This document shows positions 13,791-24,535 of a stretch of DNA of 64,000 bases, in pieces (position 1 is the stretch's first letter; every line of letters starts with the position of its first letter). The notes beneath the pieces are model-generated. The model did not search any database. It had not been told where the DNA came from and saw only the letters and a program-made list of their open reading frames with translations. The DNA is from Aspidiotus rigidus (lineage: Eukaryota > Arthropoda > Insecta > Hemiptera > Diaspididae), in the NCBI GenBank assembly GCA_035079385.1, contig JAVHKY010000028.1, forward strand, positions 3,596,001 through 3,660,000. Direction: 5' to 3'. A program made the translations under genes and the position numbers.

Positions 13791-16399
13791 ATAGAATGAC
13801 GAAATTCCACGAGACCATTGCTCAGTAAAATTTTTTTTATATTATACGACCCTCGGATCAAAATTTGTACTATTCATTCTTCGAATGATCGAAGTCGTTA
13901 CTTCAACAAGATTTTCTAATACTCGAATCGCATATACTCCGGAACATCGTCTCGTCTTCAGCAACCCAATTCAGAATGTGTAGATAATGAGAAAATTTTC
14001 GAAAGCCAACCTCAAATCGTTCCGTCTGGAATCTAACGACTCTCGCCCGTAAAGAAAACATAAGAAACCTTTCATACCAAGAGTTTTCCGTAATTTCAAT
14101 CAGAAATAAAAGATATTCCTTGAATGACTTCACTGAGAGTACGTCTAGAGATTTTCGTCCATTTTATTGTTACTATGTAATCCTCGTGTCTCCTATAGTT
14201 TTTCCGGATTAGATTGCCAACAAACGAATGACTTGGGGTAGAAAAATTATGGAGTCCCTCTACCGAGGAATGCTGAAGAAAATGAGCTCGAAATAACTCG
14301 ACAATGAGAGATTTACGGTAAATAATGAATAACACACAGTGCGTACGAATTCAGCCGCGAAAATTGGAAAAAACTGAAAACCGACAAATATGAAAAACAA
14401 ACGCGAGACGAGCAATACGACAGAAACCGACACATCCCCTAATTTTTTTTTCTCTTTTTCTTCCTTTTTCCATTCTGAGGTTAATATCATCGTTGTCTCC
14501 TTCACCTTTCTTTTCTACGTCAGAGGTGGAGCAGCAGAGAAATGGAAAAGAGAAAACGCGAGAGATAAAATAATTCCATCTCGATGGGGAAACGTAAAAA
14601 TCAACATTGCGGTTATTCCGTTCACTCTCCTTTTCTTTCATTCTTTTCTCTGTATATGATAAGATAGCGTATTTGCGCGCCGAATATTGTCATTTTTCTT
14701 CTTTTCTTCCAAAATACCACGCGGGGGTATTGAAAATAGTTTCTCGATTTGTCTTTTCTTTCGTTCATTTTTCATCGTACGCGCGTCTTCGTGACATTTT
14801 CATTTTCGCCGTCGCGCTCTTTCGCTGGCGCGAATTATTTTCGAAGTGCAATTGTTTTCTAATTAACTAAAGACTTTCACTAACGCTGGCTACCTTCGGA
14901 GGTTGAAAGCTCGCAAGCTCGCACGCTATACAGTGAAAGCATAACCTTGTTGTAGTCTTGCGGGTGGATCCGCATCGCGTTCCAGAGCGAATCCGTATGC
15001 CGCTAAATTTATAACCTCGTAATCCGTGGATTATTGAGCGAGAACAGCCTCCGGTCGCTTAATCTGAAGGTTCAAACTAGGGCACAGGACGGATGCCAAA
15101 GAGGGAGGATAAAATTAAAGGAAATTCAGCTATAGGAAAGAGTATATGTACAATAAAGGCAGAGAAAAAGGGGTCGTCGACGTCTCGTCGTTTTCTTTTC
15201 CGAAATATTTCATTCCCGTTTCTTTTGTACGAGATCACACAGCAGTCACCGGGAATTTTGGGCACGGTGTATTCGTTTTAAAGAAGAGAATGTGTTCTTG
15301 TTCGGTGCTGCCGAAAAAGGGTTCTCGGGTGAGTACAGCAGTTTTGATGAATAATTATTACGATTGAAAAGCGTACATTATTACGAAAGCGACGACGTAT
15401 TTTTAAAGAGCGAGAACTAGCGAACAACTATGCGGAGATAGGCGCGATTTTAATTAATTTTCATCTTCGTAGTCACGACCCTCCCATTCGCGTGAAGGAC
15501 CGGTGGAAAACTCGTGGAACACAGCAGCGAAGAAACGACAGTGGAAATAATGGCCAGGAAAAATTAATATGCTGTTGCTGCGTTCTGTGCTGTTGTTGAT
15601 ATTGTAATGCAGATAAGGTTCCCAGTGTAGGAATTAATCTATTGTTTTGTATATTGTACTATTTATGTGTGAGAGTGTTATAGGTAAAAGGTAAGCGATC
15701 TTGAAATGAAATATTCACGCGCTTTGGTACATTACAGCCTTTCGTACGAGCGGAAAATCGTCTATTTCGAAGAGTGAATATTGTAGAATGAGTAGAGGGT
15801 CGACGAACTAATTTCGAAATATATGACTCGAAGAGAATTTCAGAGAAAGTACTAACGTTTTCTGAAGCGGAAAACATAGTAGAATACCATCACGGATGAA
15901 GGAAAGCAGTCCATTGTCACTGGTCTTATAAGATCAAGTACGCGACTGCGGGTATATGGCTTGATAAATAGTTGGGTCAACTTTAACTCGTGAAATTTGC
16001 GCGGGATTATCCATGCATAGAGTCCGAAATAAGTAAACATTTTATAGTTTTGGAAAAATGGTATACGACTATGGCGCTCGTGATCGAACGTGTATTCGAT
16101 AACAATGATAATGTATTCGTACGAGTTCGATGGACTGATAGGAAAATTGGTCATTGTTAGGTCTACGATTGTTTGCAGTGACAGCTTCATCATTCATCAT
16201 GGCGTACATTGAATTGGCAGATAGAAGCGGTAGAAGTATAGAGCATTCACTACGTTGTACTGTTTTAGGGGTCATGAGAAGCTTTTATAATTTCAAAACT
16301 TCCGGAAGCCATGGGTAGGTGGAAGGAAAAAAGATTCCCTACAGAATAAAACTTGGGGCAATTTTTCGGTTCACGAGATCGCTCGCAACCGATTTCGTT
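13791..16399. other. Non-coding stretch, nothing recognised
   Basis: T-rich on one strand and A-rich on the other between 14260 and 14850, with overlapping antisense frames and no domain. From 14880 to 15560 the DNA is richer in CpG. It could include an untranslated exon or promoter of an unseen gene, but nothing in the sequence proves that. Confidence 0.4.
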
Positions 16400-17041
16400 A
16401 TAGACCGGGAGCTCACTCCAAATTTTCTAATTGGAGGGATCTAAAATTACCGTACACTTATTTTTCGAGTATTTTGCATGAGAAATGACATCCGTGAAGT
16501 CTGACAGCGCTAAGTGGCCCGAGACGGAAATGGCGTTAGCCACAAGTGGCCAACAATTGTTAGATATTTAATCGGAAAGATCTATGCCTGAAATTTGGGT
16601 CAGATTGAAGTATAAGATGTACGCTTCAAGAATCAATAAATCTGGCAGACCTGATGGGCCGGGTTCATGGTGCCAGACGAGAATGAAGTGCAAAATTTAG
16701 CCTTAAAATTGCGATTCTAACAATAAACGTACAGGAAATCTGAAGATCACACGGTTCCTTACTGAATATTATCGAAAATATGTCACTACATACATGAATT
16801 TACCAATCCCAGCTCAAATATTCCTTATTCGACAGCGGAGTTTAATTCATTAGTGGAAAAACGGACGTATTGAACTCGCGGGTTACGTAGCGGGTCAAGT
16901 AGCGTTTCAACCCGTTGTGTTCCCATTATGAGCGGAACGCGTGTAACGGGAAACATTCCTCTTTGTATAAACCTCCCTCTTTACCCACTTATATAATTCC
17001 TTCGAGACAAGAAAATGATTTTTCCCACAAGTATTTTCATG

Positions 17042-17512
17042 TTCCTGGGGTGGTGGTGGGAGTCAGTATGCGTCGGCTTCCTGTAGATTTTGTATTCTAT
17101 CCTATTGTTCTCCATTGTGAGTGTAAGGTCCAAATAGTTGATGGTCTCATTGCCTTTTTCCACTGTGAATTTGATGCTCTCATTCATCGCGTTCATTTCT
17201 GAAAGGAATAGATCCACCTGTCTATCAGTGCCTGACCACACAATTAGGATATCATCTACATATCTGGCCCAGTGTTTGATCGAGTTTCTGAACTTGCTGC
17301 CCTTCAATATCTTGTTTTCCATATCATTCATGAATATCTCCGCCAGTATTGGTGACGTCCCCTTTCCTGACTGTAGAACCTGTTATTGAAGCGGCAGTAG
17401 TTTTGGCTTAAGATCTCCTCCACTACGTTGACGTACTTCGACCCATCGGGGTTCCCATGGTATCTGTTGTTTTTGAGCAGAGTGAGAAGTTCCTCCTTCG
17501 GTATGGTACCAA
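17042..17512 (-). pseudogene. Penelope-like element reverse transcriptase fragment
   Basis: Minus-strand translation gives the C-terminal part of a PLE reverse transcriptase. An upstream block 'IPKEELLTLLKNN..HGN' is followed by 'EEILSQNYCRFNNRFYSQE' and then the catalytic block 'WARYVDDILIVW', with YVDD, 'INYLDLTL' and 'YRKPTHTDS'. These are hallmarks of PLE RTs. The two parts are in different frames with a break near 17335-17370, and the protein is cut off at 17042 where the inverted arm begins, so the GIY-YIG endonuclease is absent. It is joined at 17512 directly to the PLE terminal-repeat-like sequence. Confidence 0.85.
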
Positions 17513-17860
17513 ACATAAGGACGCAGCATTTAGAACAATAGATTGAACCAATCACAAGGCTATGTTTTAGCCAATAAGAACACAATGTCATATTATTGCA
17601 AGAATAAGTTTCTAAGAAGTGAACCAATCACAACACAGCATTGTTATAGCCAATAAGATCACAGTGTTATACTATAAAAACTCATGGTTAAGGCCTTGTT
17701 CTCCAGTTGCGACACAACTGATGATGGGATAACACCCGGAAGTACTCTCGTAAAAGCAACTAATAAAGTAGATTTGTACGATTGAAAAACCCTTTTTCAA
17801 TATTAGTGCTCTACTTACACCTCACTCACTCATTATGAGTTTCGATAATGGAAAAGAAAA
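17513..17860 (+). repeat. PLE terminal repeat with promoter-like array
   Basis: This block recurs at 47930-48400, where it stands alone. Reading plus, CCAAT boxes at about 17548, 17570, 17623 and 17650 are followed by a TATA box (ACTATAAAAA, 17671-17680). Then come a CTGATGA core with flanking GGG/CCC stem (17718-17737) and the terminus 'ccctttttcaatattagtgc'. It lies next to a PLE reverse-transcriptase fragment of opposite orientation. I interpret it as a PLE pseudo-LTR carrying the element's promoter. PLEs are known to carry hammerhead ribozymes in such repeats. Confidence 0.6.
17705..17761 (+). ncRNA. Hammerhead-ribozyme-like motif in PLE repeat
   Basis: The order is that of a type I hammerhead: AGTTGC, then CTGATGA, a GGG/CCC helix II with loop ATAACA, GAA, a short helix III candidate (TAC..GTA), and GCAACT, which pairs with AGTTGC to form helix I. 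Weak points are that the base after GAA is G instead of the conserved A15.1, the 10.1-11.1 pair would be U-G, and the core-proximal bases of helix I do not pair. The second copy (48265-48321) has AAA instead of GAA. This is a decayed or only partly matching candidate. Confidence 0.3.
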
Positions 17861-18302
17861 TCGAGAGCCTGCCTTCGGAAGTTCCTGAATTAATCGACGT
17901 GGTTATAAAAGGTGGTTTCTTCTTACTTCATAGGTACCTACTATGGAAGAATTCCTCGTACTTTTGGTTTCATTGCTCGAAAATAACTCAGTAAGTATGG
18001 TGACGAAATATAAAGCCCCCGAAATTCATTTGGTTTTCGACCAATATTGGAAACTTAGCATCAAGAATTTGGAAAGGAAACGCCGCCCGAGTGCAACATT
18101 TGGATCTTAGAGTGTATATGCTAGACACGGTCGTGATCAAGTTCATAATTCTTTATTGCAGGTTTAATCACCGAATTTCATTCTGAAAAAGCAGCTGTGT
18201 TTTGGTAAGATTTCAGATAAGTAAATGAATTTAATGGAGAAGCTCTTTGTTTGAAAAAAATTACGATTTTTGAAGGTTTCAACGCAATGACACAAACGGA
18301 GT
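17861..18302 (+). pseudogene. Decayed reading frame inside inverted-repeat element
   Basis: Two overlapping plus-strand frames give fragments such as 'IKGGFFLLHR', 'RTFGFIARK' and 'IHLVFDQYWKLSIKNLER'. The pattern [I/V]xxVFDxYxxxSIKxxER resembles a domain I associate with high-copy uncharacterised proteins of invertebrates, but I cannot name the family securely. Stops and frame changes interrupt it. Its position between the inverted arms suggests it is what remains of the element's own gene. Confidence 0.35.
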
Positions 18303-19022
18303 TGATGAAAATACTTGATGGAAAAAATCATTTTTCATTCTGGCTCTTTTTTTAAGAATGTAAATCAATACGAGCTGGAGGCCTAGGAGATGAAAAAGAG
18401 TACTTTCTTGTCTCGAAGGAATCATATAAGTGGGTAAAGAGGGAGGTTTACACAAAGAGAAACGTTTCCCGTTACACACGTTCCGCTCATGACGGGAACG
18501 CAACGGGTCGAAACGCTACTTGACCCGCTACGTAACCCGCGAGTTCAATACGTCCTTTTTTTCACTAATGAATTAAACTCCGCTGTCGAATAAGGAATAT
18601 CTGAGCTGGGATTGGTATATTCATGTATGTAGTGACATATTTTCGATAATATTCAGTAAGCTAGGAGCCGTGTAATCTTCAGATTTCCTCTTCGTTTATT
18701 GTTAAAATCGCGATTTTAAGGCTAAATTTTGCACTTCATTCTCGTCTGGCACCACGAACCCGGCCCGTCAGGTTTGCCAGACTTATTGATTCTTGAAGCG
18801 TACATCTTATACTTCAATCTGACCCAAATTTCAGGCATAGATCTTTCCGATTAAATATCTAGCAATTGTTGGCCACTTGTGGCTAACGCCATTTCCGTCT
18901 CGGGCCACTTAGCGCTGCCAGACTTCAAGGATGTCATTTCTCATACAAAATACTCGAAAAATAAGTGTACGGTAATTTTAGATCCCTCCAATTAAAAAAT
19001 TTGCAGTGAGCTCCCGGTCTAT

Positions 19023-21429
19023 TATGGAAATCCCGCCCTTTGGTTAGAGAAAGTGATGAAATTCATTCATAAAAAGATATAATTTAAAACACCTCGTATA
19101 AAAGTCATTTTTGTTGCAGTATACTGCGGTGGTTCGCGATATTTCCATTCTATAATTCTGTGGCACGCTTCACGTTAGAGTACGTTGATCTATTTTTTTT
19201 TTCTTCCGCCACTATTCCTGCTTCTACGTCGATTTTTTAGCCAGCAAACTGGTTCTCATAAAAACTCGAATAATTAATTCGTAACGTGTCACCGCTATCA
19301 TCGCCATTATCTGCACCCAAATGCAACCAACATCTCAGAGGCTATTTCATTCACGCTAAATTATCATCAGTGACCAAATCTAATCAACGAGAGTAAAACA
19401 GAATACTTGTGTATTGATCTTCACAGGATTATATTATGAGGTCCCGGAGAATATCCGTGCAGATCAATTACCGCCTATATCGAGAGTGATACTCCCATCT
19501 ACGAATTACCCTTCTCGTTTTATAATTCTCGACTGTAATTTTGACAAATTTTGTTTAACCTCACGGTAAAATGCGCGAGCAAAGTTGTACAATGTCGGTC
19601 TCTAAATAGAGGAGAGAACGACAACAAAACCCAAAATTAGAACCTCTGTAATGTCGTAATGACCGTTAATATCTTGAAAAATTTATCCTTGTTTTTCGCC
19701 TCTTCTTCGTCTTTCATTCACGAAGATAAGAATCTTTCGCTCTGTGATCGTAAAAATCGTGCGTTGCCTCGGACTAGAAGGTAACAAACCTCGCCACAAA
19801 TCGATTCAATAATATCCAAAAAAAAAAACCTAAAGAGAGAGAAGAACTATTGGCAGTTCTATGTAATAAAACGCGTTCTTCGGTGGAGCACGCTCGTTAA
19901 TGATTTCGAAAAAACGAACTAAGTTTACGAAGAAGATCCATTTGTAAATTCGAGTCCATACCTAGGTTCGTACATTCTATTCACCGATACCCGTCATTAG
20001 TACGGTGAAGAAAACTTTTCGATCACACATTGTAAACTGCCTAGAGAGCGAGCCGAATAAAAGAGAAAAAAATCTCCATATAATCCGATACTAATTGAAG
20101 TTACAAAATTTACAACCTCGAAGGTACAGAAGAAAAATTTGAATCTTGAGACGATAGCTTTACTCTTTGATCCCCTGGTCTCTCTGCTGCCCAGCACTCC
20201 GACATTTACACATCTGTTCTCGAGAAGGTGTTAAATATAAACGAACTTTCAAAGAGCAACACTTTAATTTAACAAAGAATGATGACGATAACTTACAATG
20301 AGAAAAAAAAATTACTCAGGGTTAATAATGCTGGTGCCGGGTTAATTGCCTAATTCTTCACTTGTAAATAAGGAATGAGTGCTGTTATGATGGATATTTA
20401 TTATTACTGTGTGGTTTGAAGACCCTCGAAGCGAAAGTGTGATTCACTTTTACGTGTAGTTGTGATATATAGGTGACTTAGAGAAAATGAAAGAATATCG
20501 ATGTCGAGGAAAGAGAGGACAGAGAAGCGAGCAACGACTACAGAAATCCTAATCGAACACGTCGGCAATAAATGATAATAAAACATTAATCATTCATCTT
20601 ACACACTCTTTTTTTTTCACGTCTCCAGTTCCACAGCGCTACGAAACTTTTTCTCATTACCTGTAGAGTATTATTATTTTCTAATTATTCCCAACGGGGT
20701 GTTGGCTATACGTTCGGTGAAGCTGTACGAAAGGGACCAGAGACGGTTTAGTATAATATTCGTATATTCACTTGTCAGCTTTGACCAGTATCAGCGCTCG
20801 AAAATCTGTCTTCCTCTGCGTTCCCTAATCGCGAACACGAATTCGTTTCCGAAAATACTCGACGTAATCGAACGATCAGGATAATTACGATATCTTCGTC
20901 CTCTGATGGATAATTATTACACCGCTGTATCGTGTATCGCCAGGCATCTCGAAAAGACTATGCGGTGAAATATGGACCGTATTAAAATGCGATATCCATT
21001 TTAATCACCAGCTGTGCGTGTGCACTATCGTTTGTGAACTTGGTTATAATCGTTTTAAACGAGTTTTCTCCACGCGCCGAACAAAACAGGGAAGTAAGAA
21101 AACATTTAACCGCGCGATCACGATAGGGCTTTTTCGCTGATGCTGTAATAAAAGTAGTGTATAGTTGTACATTCGATACGTAAATTAATGCCTATTCGAT
21201 GGCTATACAAATCCTTCATTTTGAAGTCTCGTAAGACGATCCACAGGGAGCTGTCAAATTGTCGAATAGAGCAGCTCAAATTAGACGAGGAGAATGAAAG
21301 TGATGGTTCTCGTAGAAAATAACCTTACGTGATCAACAATTAAAATGAACGAACATAGGTCATTGGATCTTATGCACGAAATTTTCTGGAAGGGTGAGGG
21401 GGGGGGGTCACCGGATTTTTTTGTCCATT
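19023..21429. other. Non-coding stretch, nothing recognised
   Basis: No family-like frame, tandem array or RNA gene was found. A run of eight A residues near 19820 and a G-run near 21400 are the only simple features. Confidence 0.45.
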
Positions 21430-22830
21430 GCGTTACTTATGGCATCAAAGTTGCTGGGCCTCAACATAGTAGAGGAATACGTGCGAAAGAGTGGAAGGGC
21501 AAATGAAACGGATGAAAAAAAAAATTTCCAACTCACCCGAAGCAAAGGAGAAAGAAGAGATAGTGACACCAAAGCACTACTTTCAAACGTCACTTCCACG
21601 GAAGAAGCAAAGTTGCAAGAAAAAGGGATAATTACAACCAGCCGGAGAAAGAGACAGTGTAAACTCGAAAACGTGGTAGTAAACCAAACCATGGAATATG
21701 AATTGAGACCAGAAACCCGAACCAAATAAGGGAAGTACTGTTCGCGGAGAACATAATGTTCAACATGACAGAAAGCTAGTAATGCAAAGGAAGGTCACAC
21801 ATCTACAAAAAAATATCCGACAAAACAACTCAATCTTGGACAAAGGCGGATAAAGGTAAAACAGTCGTGGTTATCGCGAAGGAATGCAAGCAACGGAGAC
21901 CATAGAGCTGAAGAAGGAATATCAGAACAGGTTGAAAACAGGGATTGGACAAGGTGGAAATCAAGAGCAATGATGAACTGATATCCTTGGAATCATACCA
22001 AAGAAGGTGCTTCTCATCCTACTGCGAAACAATTGATACCATGAAAATCTGACAGGCTAAAGTACATTACAATAGTGCAAGAGATCGTGAGCCAGAACTA
22101 CTGCTGATTCAATAATAGGTTCTACAGTCGGAAAGAAGGACTAGCGATGGGATCATCGCTGTCACCAATACTGCCAAAGACATTCATACATAAGATTTGG
22201 AAAGACAGCAAGTTCAGGAACTCGAACACTGGGCTAGATACGTAGATGATATCTTAATTGCGTGGTTAGGCACTAATAGACAGATGGACCAATCCTTTCT
22301 GGTTTCTGGAAACGAAGGCAGCATCAAACATAATATGAAGAAGGGCAATGAAACCTTCAACTATTTGAGCCTAACACTCAAACTGCAGAACAACAGGATA
22401 GAATACAAAATCTACAGGAAACCAACGCACGTCAACACCATCATCTCAAACGACTGCTACCACCCCAGGTACAAGATAGCGGTGATTCAGAAATACTGTG
22501 AAGAACAATAAAGAGAAGAGGAAAGAAATTGAGATAGTAATCAAGATCTCAGCAGCTAAAGGCTACTTTAGAGACTTGGTTGAGAAATCCTCAAGAAAAT
22601 GAAGGCAAAGAAGAGAACCCACAATAGCAAGGTGAGAAAGTAACCCGAATCAGTACCATAAATAGGAAAGTACACAAACAAGTTGGTAAAGGTTTTCAGT
22701 GGTTCCAATATCAATGTGGGTATCCACAACAACTCACCCATTGTGAAGGGAATAAGAAACAAATAGACAGAGAAAACGGCTAAGGTAACCTTGAGCGGAA
22801 TGTAAAAGCTCAGTTGCACGAAGGTTTGTA
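21430..22830 (+). pseudogene. Penelope-like element, decayed, plus strand
   Basis: Successive frames spell PLE blocks in order. A 'ILDKADKGKTVVVI' motif lies at about 21835-21880. The 'FNNRFYSRKEGLAMGSSLSPIL' palm motif follows at 22107-22175, and then 'HWARYVDDILIAW' with YVDD (22220-22262). After these come 'FNYLSLTLKLQNNRIEYKIYRKPTH' (22350-22430) and a region like the start of the GIY-YIG endonuclease ('NINVG.HNNSPIVKGI', 22705-22760). Frameshifts and stops separate the blocks, and the C-terminal endonuclease is truncated near 22830. It is a different copy from the one at 17042-17512 and in the opposite orientation. Confidence 0.82.
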
Positions 22831-22959
22831 CCATTCTAAAGACAACGCCTTTGTTACGTCGAAACGTAAATGGAAATTGTTTCAAAATTTATCTTCGTTT
22901 TGTTTACTGTGCGAGCAGAGCCTCAATTTATATCTGATGTTGCACGTTTTTGCACATTT

Positions 22960-23426
22960 TGCGTTTATGGACAGATTTTTCTTGGTCAATTTTCAACGTT
23001 TTCAGCTTTGGTCAAAGTAAGTCCTCCTCTGGTTTGTTTTTTCGCTTGTGGTAGTTTTTGTGGTAATCTTTGATCATTTTATGGTCAGTTTTGGCCGTTT
23101 GTCGTTCTTTTTGAACATTTATCGTAGATTTTAGTCAATTTTGGTCGTTTCCTAATTGTTTTTGTATGTTTTGATAATTTTCTGATCGTGTGTGGTCGTT
23201 TTTCATTTCATTCTGCTCGGTTTTGAAAATTTTTCGATAATTTCGATCAATTAAGGTCATTTACAGGTTGTTTTCTTACGATTTTCGTAATTTTCTGTTA
23301 ATTGTTGTCATTTTTTTACCCAATTTTGGTCGCTTTTTGTCTATTTTGATCGTATTTTAGTAGTTTCATGTCATGTTCATCGTTTTATGGTCAATTCTGG
23401 TGGCTTTTGGTAATTTATCTATATTT
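22960..23426 (+). repeat. Degenerate short tandem repeat, TTTTGGTCRTTTT-like
   Basis: Words such as 'ttttggtcaatttt', 'ttttggtcgttt', 'tggtcgtttt' and 'ttttgatcgtatttt' recur every 12-30 bases across almost 500 bp, always in the same orientation. It is a strongly diverged minisatellite, or the tail of an element built from such words. The SINE at 23438 inserted into it, splitting a 'tttggtcatag' word. Confidence 0.6.
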
Positions 23427-23437
23427 TTTGGTCATAG

Positions 23438-23792
23438 AGTGACTCACTGGCGTAGTGCTAGGACCTCGGCTTTGTAATCTAAAGGTCCAAGGTTCGATAC
23501 CAGCTACAGGCAAGTGTTAGCCATAATAAGTTATTCACAAAAGCTCACTCCGAACATCGTGTTACGACCTAACGTCAATGAGTCGATCAACCCGGCACAG
23601 CATTGAGTCGTACAAAATCCAGGAGCGGGGGTTTACCGGTAGTTGCTGGAGCGGGCTTGTGTGTGAGACGAAATGGCTGAGGATGACGCGGTTAATCGGC
23701 TAAACCAGCCAAGCCTTCCCCGTCTGTCGCATACCTTGCACAGAAAAGTAAAAGAAAAGTGCGAGTGTTACAGGAATGATGGGTAATTATCA
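23438..23792 (+). mobile_element. tRNA-derived SINE with 11-bp TSD
   Basis: The 5' region carries an A box (TGGCGTAGTGCTAGGA) and a B box (GGTTCGATACC) at tRNA spacing. A non-tRNA body follows and ends in '..gggtaattatca'. A perfect duplication TTTGGTCATAG flanks it (23427-23437 and 23793-23803), which shows target-primed integration. The anticodon arm pairs poorly, so the tRNA part is a promoter relic, not a decoding tRNA. Confidence 0.82.
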
Positions 23793-23959
23793 TTTGGTCA
23801 TAGTATGCTGCAAGTCCTAGATTTTCATTGCACATCTTGATTGCATTTTTTAGTGTTTTTGACCAATTTTTACTGCCCAGAAATCCTAACTCCAGTGATA
23901 TGCATCGCCTCTCCTTCGGGCAGTCTGGTAGATTGCCTTCTCCTTCGTCTAGCAGTACA

Positions 23960-24535
23960 TGATCTATAGACCAAGAAAGGAAGACATCTACCTGGACACG
24001 AAGAATACAGAGCTGATTTTTTCATGAAATGTTCGAAAGCCTCTCCTAATACAGGCAGTGATTTCGATACAAGGAAGCATCAAAACTATAAAAAAATAAC
24101 ACAAATAACGAAGAGACACGCGTAGAGACACGTGTAGGAAGATAGGAGCGTAAGCGCGCATACTTTTTGCATGAACTTTTTCTTATGTGTAACGCGCAAA
24201 CACATACATAAGTGCGAGATATAATTTTAGCGCGCTACAACGACAAAACTATCAATTTTTAGAAAAAAAGTAATAGAACATTTTTTGTAGGAAATTGGGT
24301 GTAAAACAATTTTCGTTCGAAACTTTTTTTTGTACCATCACTCGTTATCAAGTTATTGACGAAAAACTCAATTTTTTCCCCCTTTGCCCCCATGTAAAAG
24401 GGAAAGCCCCATTAGGATTCGCGGGGATTTTTGAGGACACCTTCAGGGGAAGGTTCTGAACATTCTATGAAAAAATCAGCTCTGTATTCATCGTGTCCAG
24501 GTAACCCTATTTTTCTGGCTTCATTTCTTGGTCCA
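23960..24535. mobile_element. MITE with long imperfect terminal inverted repeats
   Basis: The left end 'gaccaagaaaggaag..' and inner 'acctggacacgaagaatacag' are mirrored at the right end ('ctgtattcatcgtgtccaggt' and '..cttcatttcttggtc'). A block of about 47 bp pairs almost completely (23991-24039 with 24446-24493), and the outermost 15 bases also match. The inside has no coding capacity. The target-site duplication is not clear, so the superfamily is unknown. Confidence 0.65.

Larger units (their letters stand above)
16400..19022. mobile_element. Composite element with ~640-720 bp inverted arms
   Basis: The left arm (16400-17041) begins ATAGACCGGGAGCTCACT. The right arm (18303-19022) is its reverse complement with scattered substitutions. 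Landmarks include 'ggagggatctaaaattaccg', 'gcgctaagtggcccgagacgg', 'aagtataagatgtacgcttc' and 'tataagtgggtaaagaggga'. The right arm has about 70 extra bases near 18336-18405. Between the arms lie a Penelope-like fragment (17042-17860) and a decayed reading frame (17861-18302). Long inverted arms around a partial gene suggest a foldback-type or non-autonomous DNA transposon later hit by a PLE. No transposase was recognised and no convincing target-site duplication was found, so the class is open. Confidence 0.7.

Noticed and set aside
23444..23515. Functional tRNA gene
   Set aside because: A and B boxes are good but the stems pair poorly, and the sequence continues into a SINE body with a TSD.
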